Shown here: positions 37,701 to 49,700 of the stretch, in pieces
How the letters are laid out: every line of letters begins with the position of its first letter
How positions within the stretch are numbered: position 1 is the first letter of the stretch
DNA from: Chlorocebus sabaeus
Lineage: Eukaryota; Chordata; Mammalia; Primates; Cercopithecidae
Length of the DNA stretch: 64,000 nt
Direction: 5' to 3'
NCBI RefSeq assembly: GCF_047675955.1
Contig: NC_132912.1
Location: 77,400,382 to 77,464,381, forward strand
The notes under the pieces: generated by a model
Told to the model about the DNA's origin: nothing
The model's input: the letters and a program-made list of their open reading frames with translations, nothing else
Database searches by the model: none
Translations under genes and position numbers: made by a program

Positions 37701-40700
37701 ATCCCAACTTTTTGGGAGGCCAAGGCGGGAAGATTGATTGCTGTAGCCCAGGAGTTGGAGACCAGCCTGGGCAACATAGTGAGACCCATTTTCTACCGAA
37801 AAATTTTAATTAGCCAGACGTGGTGGTTAACACCTGTAGTCCCAGCTATTTTGGGAGGCTGAGGCAGTAAGATTGCTTTAGCCCAGTAAGTCCAGGCTGC
37901 GGTGAGCCATTATCGCGTGCACTGTACTCCAGCCTGGGCAACAAAGTGAAACCCTGTCTCCCAAAAAAATAAGATCATGATGATAGCCTAAGAATTCTGC
38001 TTTGAATTATTTTGATATACTAATTAGCTTAACCCTTACCTTGTTTTAAAAATTTACTTTCAACAAGCTGCTGATTACCATAATAGCAGGAATATTATTG
38101 AACAGGTACTAGGCACTAGGAATTAATGCATGAATTGCCAGCAAGTTAACTAATACCTGGACCTCTTTTTAAAGTTGTATATATTATTGGCTCATTGAAA
38201 AAATGTTTAATGGAACATTCATCCATGTAGTAAACCAGAATTTAGGATTTTTTTCTTTTTTAAGATGTCTTTTGTATTCTAAAAAAAAAAATCTAGCTAG
38301 AGATTATTCTGCTTTTGTGGTTCCTAAATTTTAATTATCTTAATTATCTTATCTTAATTAGTTTAAGAATACTAATAATCACTTAGATTTTTTGTTTGTT
38401 TGTTTGTTTCTGGAGACAGGGTTTTACTGTGTCGCTTAGGCAGGACACAAACTTGGGCTCAAGCAATCCTCCCACCTCAGCCTTGGGAACTGGGACTACA
38501 AGAATGCATTGCCACACCCAGCCTAGTAAATATCATTTTTCAGAAACTTTTAAGTCATAGCTTACTGTGTTCTCTGTATTCCAGAATTCTGCTTCATTAG
38601 AATACAGGAATTTGTTTAAAACCTGAGAATAATATATCAGATGTTCTTAGATATGTTTTTATATATCATTTATTGTTGTTTTAGAAGCTGTAAATCTTCC
38701 ATTACTGGTTTCTGCATTATTAGAAAGCTGTTAGGGAATTTGGGTGGAGAGGACATGTACCCCCCCGCCACCAAGTGTAAGAAAGCTTTGAGGGGATTTG
38801 AATTTATATAATTTCAAAGGAGACACTCACTCTCAGAGAATCACTCATTAGGCTTGAAATTTAATAGTTTCAGCTACTGAACAGGCTGAGGTGGAAGGAT
38901 TGCTTGAGCCCAAAGGGTTATAGTCAGGTGTGATGAGGCCGCTGCTCTCCAACCTGGATAGGAGAGCAAGACTCTGTCTCAAAAAAAAAACAAAAACAAA
39001 AAACAAAGTCTATGTATCTTTTAACTGTTATTTATTTATCTATTTATTTATAAGCCTGCAGTGGTTTCTGGTGTGCATAAGAAAATGAACATTAGCCTAT
39101 GGAAGGCAGAATCAATTAGTCTTGATTTTGGAGACCACCAAGCTGATCTCCTGAACTGCAAAGATAGCATCATTTCAAATGCCAATGTTAAGGAATTCTG
39201 GGATGGTTTTGAAGAAGTTTCAAGTATGTTCGTTTTTATTTTACTATTTTCTCCATCATACTCCTTCAAAATGATAAATTCCAAATGTAACTTAACAGAT
39301 TTTAAGTCTTTGAAACATCTGTTTTACGTTGTTGTCTAATAAAAAGAAACAAGTAATTGGAAACAAAATACTGGGTCCCAATCCCTGTCTCTACCACTAA
39401 TTTCCTTTGACCTTAAAGATGCCGTTTATACTGTTTTACTTACGGAGAAATGTTTGACAGTTCCATAAGCTTGTGAAAATTGAATTATTTATGTAAAACT
39501 CTTTGAAAATTAAAAGTGTAAATGTAAGATTGTAATGTTACCAAGATTTTTAAAAACAATTTTTGAGATATTACAAGTGGGTAATTTAATGAATTCTGTT
39601 TATGTAAAAAAGGAATAAAGGTTTTAATACTACATAAGTACATAAGTAATAAGTCAATAAGCAAGCATTCATTAAGCATGTAATGTGCAACAATCAAATC
39701 ATTCATTTACATTTCTTTCTCTCCAAATGTTAATAAAGATAAAAAGGCAGAAATTACCCTTTTAGTAATTAACTACATTCTTTATAGAACGGCAGAAAAA
39801 CAAAAGTGGAGAAACAGTTGTTTTAAAATTGAAAGATTGGCCTTCAGGAGAAGACTTCAAGACTATGATGCCCGCAAGGTTTGAAACTTTTCATTTTGAC
39901 CTGACTTTTTGAGATCAAGCTGGGAGTATCCCCAGAGATAGAATAAGTAACTGTAAATGTGACCTGTAGACTTTTTCTTCCTCAATTAAAAATAAATAAC
40001 TTGAGGCTGAGTGTCATATAGTGGCTCACACCTATAATCCCAGCTCTTCGGGAGGCCAAGGCGAGGGGATCACTTGAGTCCAAGACTTGGAGACCAGTCT
40101 GGCCAATATGACAAAACCCCATCTCTACGAAAAAATACAAAACTTAGCCAAGCATGGTGGCAGGCATCTGTAGTCCCAGCTACTCGTGAGGCTTAAGTGA
40201 GAGGATCACTTGAGCCGCGGGGGTGGGGGCTGCAGTGAGCTGAGATCATGCCACTGAACTCCAGCCTGGGTGACAGAGTGAGACCCTGTCTGACTGATTG
40301 ATTGATTGATTGATTGATAGCAAAACTGAGTTGGTAGCCTCAGCAGTGGGGAAGTCTTTATGTTAGGGCAGTGAAGGAAAGAATGTTCACGTTAAAGAGG
40401 CTGGGCGCAGTGGCTCACGCCTGTAATCCCAACACTTTGGTAGGCCAAGGCGGGCAACAAGAGTGAAACTCTGTCTCAAAAAAAAAAGAGAACACAGCAC
40501 CCTGTTTAGGACCTCCCTTCTATTACAGCTTTTAATGGTTGGAGAGGCAGAATTGCTATTTTAGTCAGTATCACTTGAGTCAAGGAAAATTGTTACCTGT
40601 CTTATGGAAAGGTAGTCTGGTGTTTTGAACAACTTGAAAATTATGTATGTGAAAAGACTTATCAATGCAGATCTTTATAAGAAGGCAATGTTGTTATTCT

Positions 40701-43700
40701 TCAGATACGAAGATCTTTTAAAAAGTCTGCCATTGCCGGAATATTGTAATCCAGAAGGAAAATTCAATTTGGCCTCTCATTTGCCAGGATTTTTTGTACG
40801 TCCTGATCTAGGACCCAGGTTGTGCAGTGCTTATGGTAGGTATATATTCACATTTCTCCTATGTATGAATTATATTGGATTTTTAAAAATTTTTGTTCAG
40901 GCCAGGCACAGTGGCTCACGCCTGTAATCCCAGCACTTTGGGAGGCTAAGGCGGGTGAATCACGAGGTCAGGAGATCGAGATCATCCTGGTCAACATGGT
41001 GAAACCCTGTCTCTACTAAAAATACAAAAATTAACCAGGCATAGTGGCGTGTGCCTATGGTCCTAGCTACTCAGGAGGCTGAGGCAGGGAGAATTGTTTG
41101 AAACTAGGAGGCATGAAGGTTCAAGTGAGCTGAGATTGCGCTACTGCACTCCGGCCTGGGCGACAGAGCAAGACTCCATCTCAAAAAAAAAAAAAAAAAA
41201 AATTTCTGTTCAAGGATGGGTGTGGTGTCTCATGCCTGTAAATCCCAGCACTTTGGGAGGTCAAGGTGGGTGGATCATGAGGTCAAGAGAATGAGACCAC
41301 CCTGGCCAACATGGTGAAACCCCATCTCTACTAAAAATAGAAAAATTAGCTGGGTGTCGTGGCGTGCATCTGTAGTCCCAGCTACTCCGGAGGCTGAGGC
41401 AGGAGAATTGCTTGAACTTGGGAGGCGGAGGTTGCAGTGAGTCGAGATCGTGCCACTGCACTGCACTCTAGCCTGGCAATAGAACGAGACTCCTGGCCGG
41501 GCGCGGTGGCTCAAGCCTGTAATCCCAGCACTTTGGGAGGCCGAGACGGGCGGATCACGAGGTCAGGAGATCGAGACCATCCTGGCTAACACGGTGAAAC
41601 CCCGTCCCTACTTAAAAAAAAATACGAAAAAACTAGCCGGGCGAGGTGGCGGGCGCCTGTAGACCCAGCTACTCGGGAGGCTGAGGCAGGAGAATGGCGT
41701 GAACCTGGGAGGCGGAGCTTGCAGTGAGCTGAGATCCGGCCACTGCACTCCAGCCTGGGTGGCAGAGCGAGACTCCGTCTCAAAAAAAAAAAAAAAAAAA
41801 AAAAAAAGAACGAGACTCCTTCTCAAAAAAAGAATTTCTGTTCGTACAAATTGTCTAATGATTTTTAGTTTTTACTAAATCTGTTCTTTTAATCCATCCT
41901 TTTTTCTATTAAGCAACATTTTAGGAATTAACAGCCAAAATATAGTTAAGTACCTGCTAATTGATTTTTTATTAATTTGATTTTTAACCATAGTACATTT
42001 TATTATAATAGAAATGTAATTATTGAAATAATAGGGTGTTTTATAGATTGTGGCTTTTGGAACAGGTTTTTGTAATAAGGAAACTAAAATTCAAATTATA
42101 GTTAAATTATGCAGATAGCTAATTTGGAGGGATATCTGATTATACTATTATATATATAAAGTATTTTGTCAAGTAAAATTTTGTTTTATACACAGGTGTA
42201 GTTGCTGCTAAAGATCATGATATAGGAACAACAAATCTCCATATTGAAGTTTCTGATGTTGTAAATATTCTAGTCTATGTTGGCATAGCAAAAGGAAATG
42301 GCATTCTCTCAAAAGCAGGTAACTTAAAGAATAAATAGTCTTTGAAATAACAGTTGAATAATCACATTCACTAGTATATCAGCTTCTGAGTTAACAGTGA
42401 AGATTTCAAAAAGAATTGCAATGGATGTAGGGGCATTTTAGCCCTTACTACTTGAAGATTGAATAATTTTCCTATTTTTTTTTTATCTAAGTGAAATTTT
42501 AATTTTAAAAGTGAATATTTTAACTTCTTTTCTGTCATTAAGTATTGTGTTGATGAAAATACACTGTTAAGCTCACTTGTAAACATTTATTGAGAACGGG
42601 CGCAGTGTCTCATGCCTGTAATCCCAGTACTTTGGGAGGCCGAGGCGGGTGAATCACCGGAGGTCAGGAGTTCGAGACCAGCCTGACCAACATGCTGAAA
42701 CCCCGTCTCTACTAAAAATACAAAATTAACTGGGCATGGTGGTGCATGCCTGTAATCTCAGCTGCTCGGGATGCTGAGGCAGGAGAATCGCTTGAACCCA
42801 GGAGGCGGAGGTGGCTGTGAGCTGAGATCGTGCCATTGTATTCCAGCCTGGGCAACAAGAGCAAAACTCCATCTCCAAAAAAAACAAAAAACAAACCAAC
42901 AAGAAACATTTATTGAAGCATAGAAACTAAGTCCTAGGGTTCTAAAGATGATTAAAATATGGTTTGTGGCTCATTCTTTTTCCCCTCCTGTAAAAAGAGG
43001 AAGAAGGGGGTCTTTTAAGTGGAAGTAACCTCTTTCTATCCAGTACATAGGTTTTCATTTCTGTCCCCTGAATTTCTTTTTGAAACCATGCTCTGTCAGT
43101 TATTCCCTTCTTTATAAAGACATAGATACAATCGTAGGCCCTTAACATTTTCTTCTTCATTGGCTTTTTCTCTGTACAATAAAAGCAAAGTCTAAGATTA
43201 TTTTTTCTTTCTCGAAAGAAAGCCTCCTTTAAACCTTTCCATCCTATTGCTTCTACCTCATAAGAAATATTTTACCATCTCTGTCACTTTCCTTTTACAT
43301 TTCAGTTCATTGCAGTCTTATCCCATACTGGTCTGAAATTACTATTGCTACTGCTGTCAGTCACACATATTTGGATAATTCAGTGTATCTTTCTGGTTCA
43401 TTTATTACTAACCCTTGTCTATAATAAATGGCACCGTTAATCACAACCTCTTTGAATATAGTCTTCTGCTTCTGTGATGCCACTTCTGATTCTGACACCT
43501 TATGGAGTTGGAGACTTCTTTGGGGTTTCAGATGTTCTCTACCTTTTCTACTTCACATGCACTTTCTGTGAAATTCTGTGGATGACATCCAGCTATGAAA
43601 TAGATCATCAATTTTATATCTGGATCCCAGAATGGATCTATAGCTTAATGGCTAGGTGCTGGGGACAGGATTCATTATAGTATTCACTCTACTTTTGTAT

Positions 43701-46700
43701 ACATTTGACAATTTTATAATACACAACCTAAAATACATCAAAACTGTAGAAACTCATTTTTACATTATGCTACTCAGCTTTTTAACTGACACTATTGACT
43801 ATAATAGGTTACCACTCCCATCCCCCAGAGATTTGAGAGTCAGTGGGTACACTTGAGTTATAGTCTGAGCGCTGCCACAGAAATGTGACCTGTGGTTCAG
43901 ATTATTTATCCTTTCTAATCCTGTGATGCCATGGAGTTATATCCTTTGTATCTCATTATAGTTTGTTCATATCTTGCCCTGTAGCACTTAGAAATTACAA
44001 TATAGAAGTTAACCTGCTTTCCTCCATTACTATTCATTCATGTCCTTAAAAGCTGGAACTTTCTTCCTCATCTTGATTTATGCATATCCCCCAGTGTGTT
44101 TCTAGCATATTTCTTTTGAGAAAATTTCAGGAGAATGTCAACATTTTAAATAATCCTTTGGCTCTCTTTCTTTATCTAAAAAGTTTTTGTCACTTTTTAT
44201 AGGTGGTCACAAACAACGTTTTAGGGTTATAATAATGTTTCAAACACATTGAAAAATACTTAAGAGATCATGCTTTTTTCCTCCATCTGTCATGTGTCTC
44301 TTACCTCCATGTCTTCCTGGCAAACTCCTGTATTCATTCTTTCAAATGTAACTCAGATTATCATTCACCCTAGAAGTCTTCATTAAAGAAAGTAAACTTA
44401 CTCTACTCTAGCCAGTCGTTCTCTTTCTTATGATGCCGCCCCCGCCTCATGTACTTTTAATTTGCAGAGCAGTAAAATTTAAAGGAAGAAAGTCAGAAAA
44501 CCAATTCAAAGTTTCCAGCTTTTAATTTTGTTAAGAAAACAGATTTTAAAAACATCAACTGTCATTTTTTAAAGAGAACATTTTAAACTCTCTCTACAGG
44601 AAAAATACACCAAGCACAGTGGCTCATGCCTGTAATCCCAGCACTTTGGGAGGCCAAGGCGGTTGAATCACTTGAGGTCAGGAGTTTGAGACTAGCTAGC
44701 CAACATGGTGAAACCCAGTCTCTACTAAAAATACAAAAATTAGCTGGGCGTGGTGGTGTATGCCTGTAATCCTAGTTACTTGGGAGGCTGAGGCAGGAGA
44801 ATTGCTTGAACCTGGGAGGTGGAAGTGGCAGTGAGCCAAGATCGTGCCATTCCACTCCAGCTTGGATGACACAGCAAAACTCCATCTCAAAAAAACAAAA
44901 AAGAGAAAGAAATCAGAGTAAAGGATGATTTTTTTTATGATCAACTTTTACATTGCCCTTATTTTTATTTTATTTTTTTTTTAACACCATGACTGGGAAA
45001 AAACTTGGTCACAGATAACACTGGAGGACTTAACCTCTCTCTGTACCCTTTGTACTGATATGATTGCACTTACCACAATGTGATGTTTGTCTAGATTTAT
45101 TAGGACCCTCTAACTCCATGAGCTCTTGAATGGATCTTTCTTAATTGTAATCCCCAACTTCCTAGGACAGTGCCTGGCACATAGTAAACACTTACTAAAT
45201 GTTTCAATTAAGAAGTGCTTGCAGCTGGCCAGGTGCAGTGGCTCACACCTGTAATCCCAGCACTTTGGAAGGCCGAGGTGGGTGGATCACCTGAGGTCAG
45301 GAGTTCAAGACCAGCCTGACCAACATATAGTGAAATCCCATCTGTAGTAAAAAAAATACAAAAATTATCTGGGCATGGTGGAGCATTCCTGTAGTCCCAG
45401 CTACTTGGGAAGCTGAGGCAGGAGAATCGCTTGAAGCCAGGAGGCGGAGGTTGCAGTGAGCTGAGATCGTGCTGCTGCGCCCCAGCACTCCAGCCTGGGC
45501 GACAGAGTGAGATTCTGTCTCCAAAAAAAAAAAAAAAAAAATGCTTGTAGCTAAGTTTGAATGTAAAAAAGACATTACTGTCACAAAAATTAGGAAACAT
45601 CTGATGTATACTTTGTAGCAGGTAACAGCTTTCTTTAAAAAGTTTTATGCAAGTGATAACGTGGTTTTGTCTGAGTTGTTTTGCTCAAGATAATGGCTTC
45701 TAGTTCCATCCATGTCGCTGCAAAAGACATGATTTTTCTTTTTCTTTTTTCTTTTTTAAAGACATGGTCTCCTTGCTCTGTTGCCCAGGCTGGAGTACAG
45801 TGGCACAGTCTCAGCTCACTGCAGCTTCAACCTCCTGGACTCAAAAGATCCTCCCACCTCAGCCACCGGAGTAGCTGGGACTACAGGCAGGCGCCGCTAT
45901 GCCTGGCTAATTTTTTTATTTTTTTGTAAAGACGGGTTTTACTATGTTGCTCAGGCTGGTCTCAGACTCCTGGACTCAAGTGATCCACTCACCTCGACCT
46001 CCCAAAGTGCTGGAGTTACAAATGTGAGCCACCTACCCAGCAATGATTTCATTTTTATGGCTAAATAGTATACCACTGTGTATATACATCACATTTTCTT
46101 TCTTTCTTTCTTTCTTTCTTTTTTTTTTTTTTTTTTTGAGATGGAGTTTTGCTCTTGTTGCCCAGGCTGGAGTGGCATGATCTTGGCTCACTGCAACCTC
46201 CACCTCCCGGGTTCAAGCGATTCTCCTTCCTCAGCCTCACGAGTAGCTGGGATTACAGGCATGCGCCACCACACCCAGCTAATTTTGTATTTTTAGTAGA
46301 GATGGGGTTTCTTCATGTTGATCAGTCTAGTCTCGAACTCCTGACCTCAGGTGATCCACCTGCCTCAGCCTCCCAAAGTGCTGGGATTACAGGTGTGAGC
46401 TACCATGCCCGGCCACACATTTTCTTCATCCAGTCATCCGTGGATGGACACTTAGGTTGATTCCTTATCCTGAGAGACATTGGAGACTCAGAGGAGGGTG
46501 GTTAAGAGGGGTGGGTGATGAGAAATTACTTAGTAGATACAATGTACATTACTCAGGTGATGATAACTAAAAACCAAGACATCACCACTAGGCAATATAT
46601 CCATGTAACAGAATTGCAGTTGTACCCCTTAAATTTATACAAAATTTTTAAAAAGAACATTTATTTAAATGTTCACTGTCATGAACTCAGTTTTTTAAAA

Positions 46701-49700
46701 AGGACCTTCCTGTGATCCTACACTTAGAGACAACCAGTTACTGTTTCTGTTTATATACTTCTGAAGTTTTTTCTGTACATACATATATGTGTAGGGATTT
46801 TAGTTTGTCAACATTTTAGAAGGATGGCTTGATTTTCCTCAAAACCACAACTTTATTCATGAAACATTTCCATTTGATTATAGATTAACCATTATCAAAT
46901 ATGAGAGCCCCTCAAAATTAATCGGAATACATTTTGCTCTGCCATTCATTAGTAATGGTAATGAGTAAAACCTTTCACCTCATGGAACCCTTTTACTCAG
47001 GTATAAAATAGAGGTTATCCCTTATCCTTAAGTAGGCATAGGGGCCAACTAATAAATACTGACCATAAAAGACCTTTGTAAGTTAGGAAATGCTATGAGT
47101 ACAAGTCATTGTTAGGACCACCCCTTCGGACAGGGAAGGAAGGTGGTTAAATTTTACATAGTAGCTCTTAGGTTTTCTGTCTCCTGCTTTTTGGTTCGCA
47201 GAAAACAAACTGGGAAAATCACTGTTGCTTTGTACCCACTTATCTATTCTTGTAGTCCTAAAAGTTATGAACATATAACTGTGTTTGACTCCTTTTTAAG
47301 AGTTCTGATCTGGCCAGGCACAGTGTCTCATGCCTGTAATCCTAGCACTTTGGGAGGCCGAAGCGGGTGGGTTGCCTGAACTCAGGAATTCAAGACCAGC
47401 TGGGCAACACGGTGAAACCCTGCCTCTACTAAAATACAAAACATTAGTCGGGTGTGACGGCGTGCACCTGTAGTCCCAGCTACGTGAGAGGCTGAGGCAG
47501 GAGAATTGCTTGAACCTAGGAAGCGGAAGCTGCAGTGAGCCAAGATCACTGCACTCCAGCCTGGGTGAACAGAAAGAAAACTGATCCTAGTCAGGCACTC
47601 TGCTGCTCTGACAGATCAACTTGAGGAGACTTGGCTTTCTGGTAGTCTCTGCCAACAGTTTGAAAATATGTTCCTTTGTTTCAGGAATTCTCAAGAAATT
47701 TGAGGAAGAAGATTTGGATGACATTTTAAGGAAAAGACTGAAGGACTCAAGTGAAATACCTGGTGCTCTGTGGCATATTTATGCTGGGAAAGATGTTGAC
47801 AAAATAAGGGAATTTCTTCAAAAGGTATAAGTTAGTTTGCAAATAATATCTCTTCCGCTCGAGCAAGGACTTATTCATTGTTAGCGTACCGTCACTTGGC
47901 ATTCAGCAATATAAGATCATTACATAATTTTTACTTCAAAGTAGATGGGGTTTTTTGTTGAAAGTCAAAGCCCTCTTTCTCTTGTTCCTCTTTGAAAGCC
48001 TGTTTCATTTTGGGGTTTTGAATGATTTGTTCCCAGTTGGTCGTGTTCCTCCATTCCCTGTTAATAAAAGACTAATCTGTTGATGAGCCAGATATTAGTT
48101 GGGTGGCGAAAAGTAGCTATCCGGAGTTGCAGGATGTAAAAACAAATATTTCATGGAAACATCTAAAGAAGGTAGGATCTTTATTTTCTTTGAATCTGAT
48201 AGATATTTTTGGCTGCTGACCTAGGGAATGATTCTACTGTATCACATCTGATACTATGATACTTACTGAGTAGATTCAAATTTTGAGTAATCATACTTTG
48301 CCTGTAGTTGTCATATACTCTGAAAGAAATGTATATATCAACCTGAAGTAATTGGTTCAAACCCTTTGCTCAGGTACTTTTTAGACTTCGTAATTATGGA
48401 GATTTCCTTTAAGAAATCTTCAGTGCTGATACATCATCTTTCTGAAAGGATGTAAGTTCTGTCTGTGATCAATATGAAGTAAAAGAGTTATAGCCTTGTT
48501 TGTACCATCTTATCCCTGAATACCTACCTGTATTTTAATCTGAAGTATGATAATTTGTGCCTTCTAAAGCAGATTATTTAACGGATGAAACAGTCCCTTG
48601 AAATTGATTTTTCAAGCACTAGAAGGTTAGCCATGTAAAGGTATTTATACTTACCTTAAAAAAGGATCAATAAATGTTTATGAAATCCATACATATGAAT
48701 GGTTTGGCTTTTGGTAAAAAAAACAACTACCCTGTTCCTCATCTATGTGCTGTACTTTTGAAACAATTGTAAGGAAGGAAACCAGATAGATGGAAACTTC
48801 ATAGTGGAAGGAGGCAGGAAGTAGTACTAACTATTAACAGCATTTCAGTGTTGCTGTATTGTTTTATATTTGGCTTTCCAAATTATTGCAGAATGTTATT
48901 TTTTAACTGAAGAAGCTCATTCAGTTGTTCCATTGATTCTGAGAACAAAAGACTTGTTATTACAAATAAAATTGAAATTTAACTGAACAGGATTTAACCA
49001 TTTCCTTAGTTAAATTGGGGTGTCTATTTTAATTCATATTTCAGATTTCAAAAGAACAAGGCCTTGAAGTTCTACCAGAACATGATCCAATACGTGATCA
49101 AAGTTGGTATGTGAATAAAAAGCTCCGTCAAAGGCTGCTTGAAGAGTATGGAGTCAGAACCTGTACTCTTATTCAGTTCCTTGGTGACGCTATTGTTTTG
49201 CCAGCAGGAGCACTTCATCAGGTATATACAAACTTATTTCTAGTGTATCTTTTACTGACTGAAAGAACTAGTTTTGAAAAAAAAAAAAAAAAAAAACTGC
49301 TCTTAGTATAGATATAAATAGAAGACACAAATAAGAGAATTACCTGCACCAGTCTGCCTTTATTAAAATGACATCCCAGTACTTGCAGAAATCTGACATA
49401 ATTACCTTAAGATTTTAAATTGTTTTAACATGAGCCAGATTTCTATTTGTATACTGTCTCTGATTTAATAGATTGAAATCTGATTTTTAAACCCTCCTAG
49501 TGACATATATACCTCTGAATAGTGAGGCTTAAAAGCATGGGGGGACACAGTATACAGACTTTTTATCAGGCTTTAAGCGTACCTCCTGCCTCTCTTCAGC
49601 ATGATAGCATAGCAGGGGCCTGTCTAAAGAAAGATGGTATGTAATTTATGTAACTTAATCCACAAAATATAAAAACTAAAATAAATACCTAATTTAAAAT

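Larger units (their letters stand above)
36249..39054 (+). other. JMJD1C intron 18
   Basis: One full Alu, two partial Alu-type pieces and a weak L2-like stretch near 36888-36990 (aactgttactgagcatctaa). Other parts show nothing recognised. The last partial Alu ends about 50 nt before exon 19. Confidence 0.83.
39879..40704 (+). other. JMJD1C intron 20
   Basis: Contains an Alu with a (tgat)n tail and a short internally deleted Alu. The remainder, 40500-40700, is unremarkable. Confidence 0.85.
40836..42195 (+). other. JMJD1C intron 21
   Basis: Three stacked Alus (40900-41833), one of them young and inserted into another. 41840-42190 is A/T-rich unique sequence. Confidence 0.86.
45655..46655. 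mobile_element. L1 with internal inversion (twin-primed), carrying two Alus
   Basis: The left part is antisense L1 (ttgctcaagataatggcttc, tccatccatgtcgctgcaaa, atggctaaatagtataccac, ttcatccagtcatccgtgga). After a junction near 46469 the right part is sense L1 3' end (gagagacattggagactcag, gaggagggtggttaagagg, atccatgtaacagaattgca, ttgtaccccttaaatttata). Opposite orientations meeting within one insertion is the twin-priming pattern. Confidence 0.75.
42319..47684 (+). other. JMJD1C intron 22
   Basis: Contains four sense Alus, a twin-primed L1 carrying two antisense Alus, and pyrimidine-rich DNA at 42960-44590 that looks like old repeat (possibly L2) but could not be assigned. An L2/MIR-like end (ggacagtgcctggcacatag) lies at about 45150-45205. 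Confidence 0.82.

Noticed and set aside
42960..44590. Pyrimidine-rich block considered as LTR or L2 sequence
   Set aside because: Some phrases are faintly L2-like but no continuous consensus could be followed by eye, so no element was called.
49279..49297. A-run of about 20 just after exon 24, as a possible retrocopy or SINE tail
   Set aside because: No SINE or mRNA-like body precedes it and no target duplication was seen; the upstream sequence is exon 24 and its own intron. A plain A-tract.
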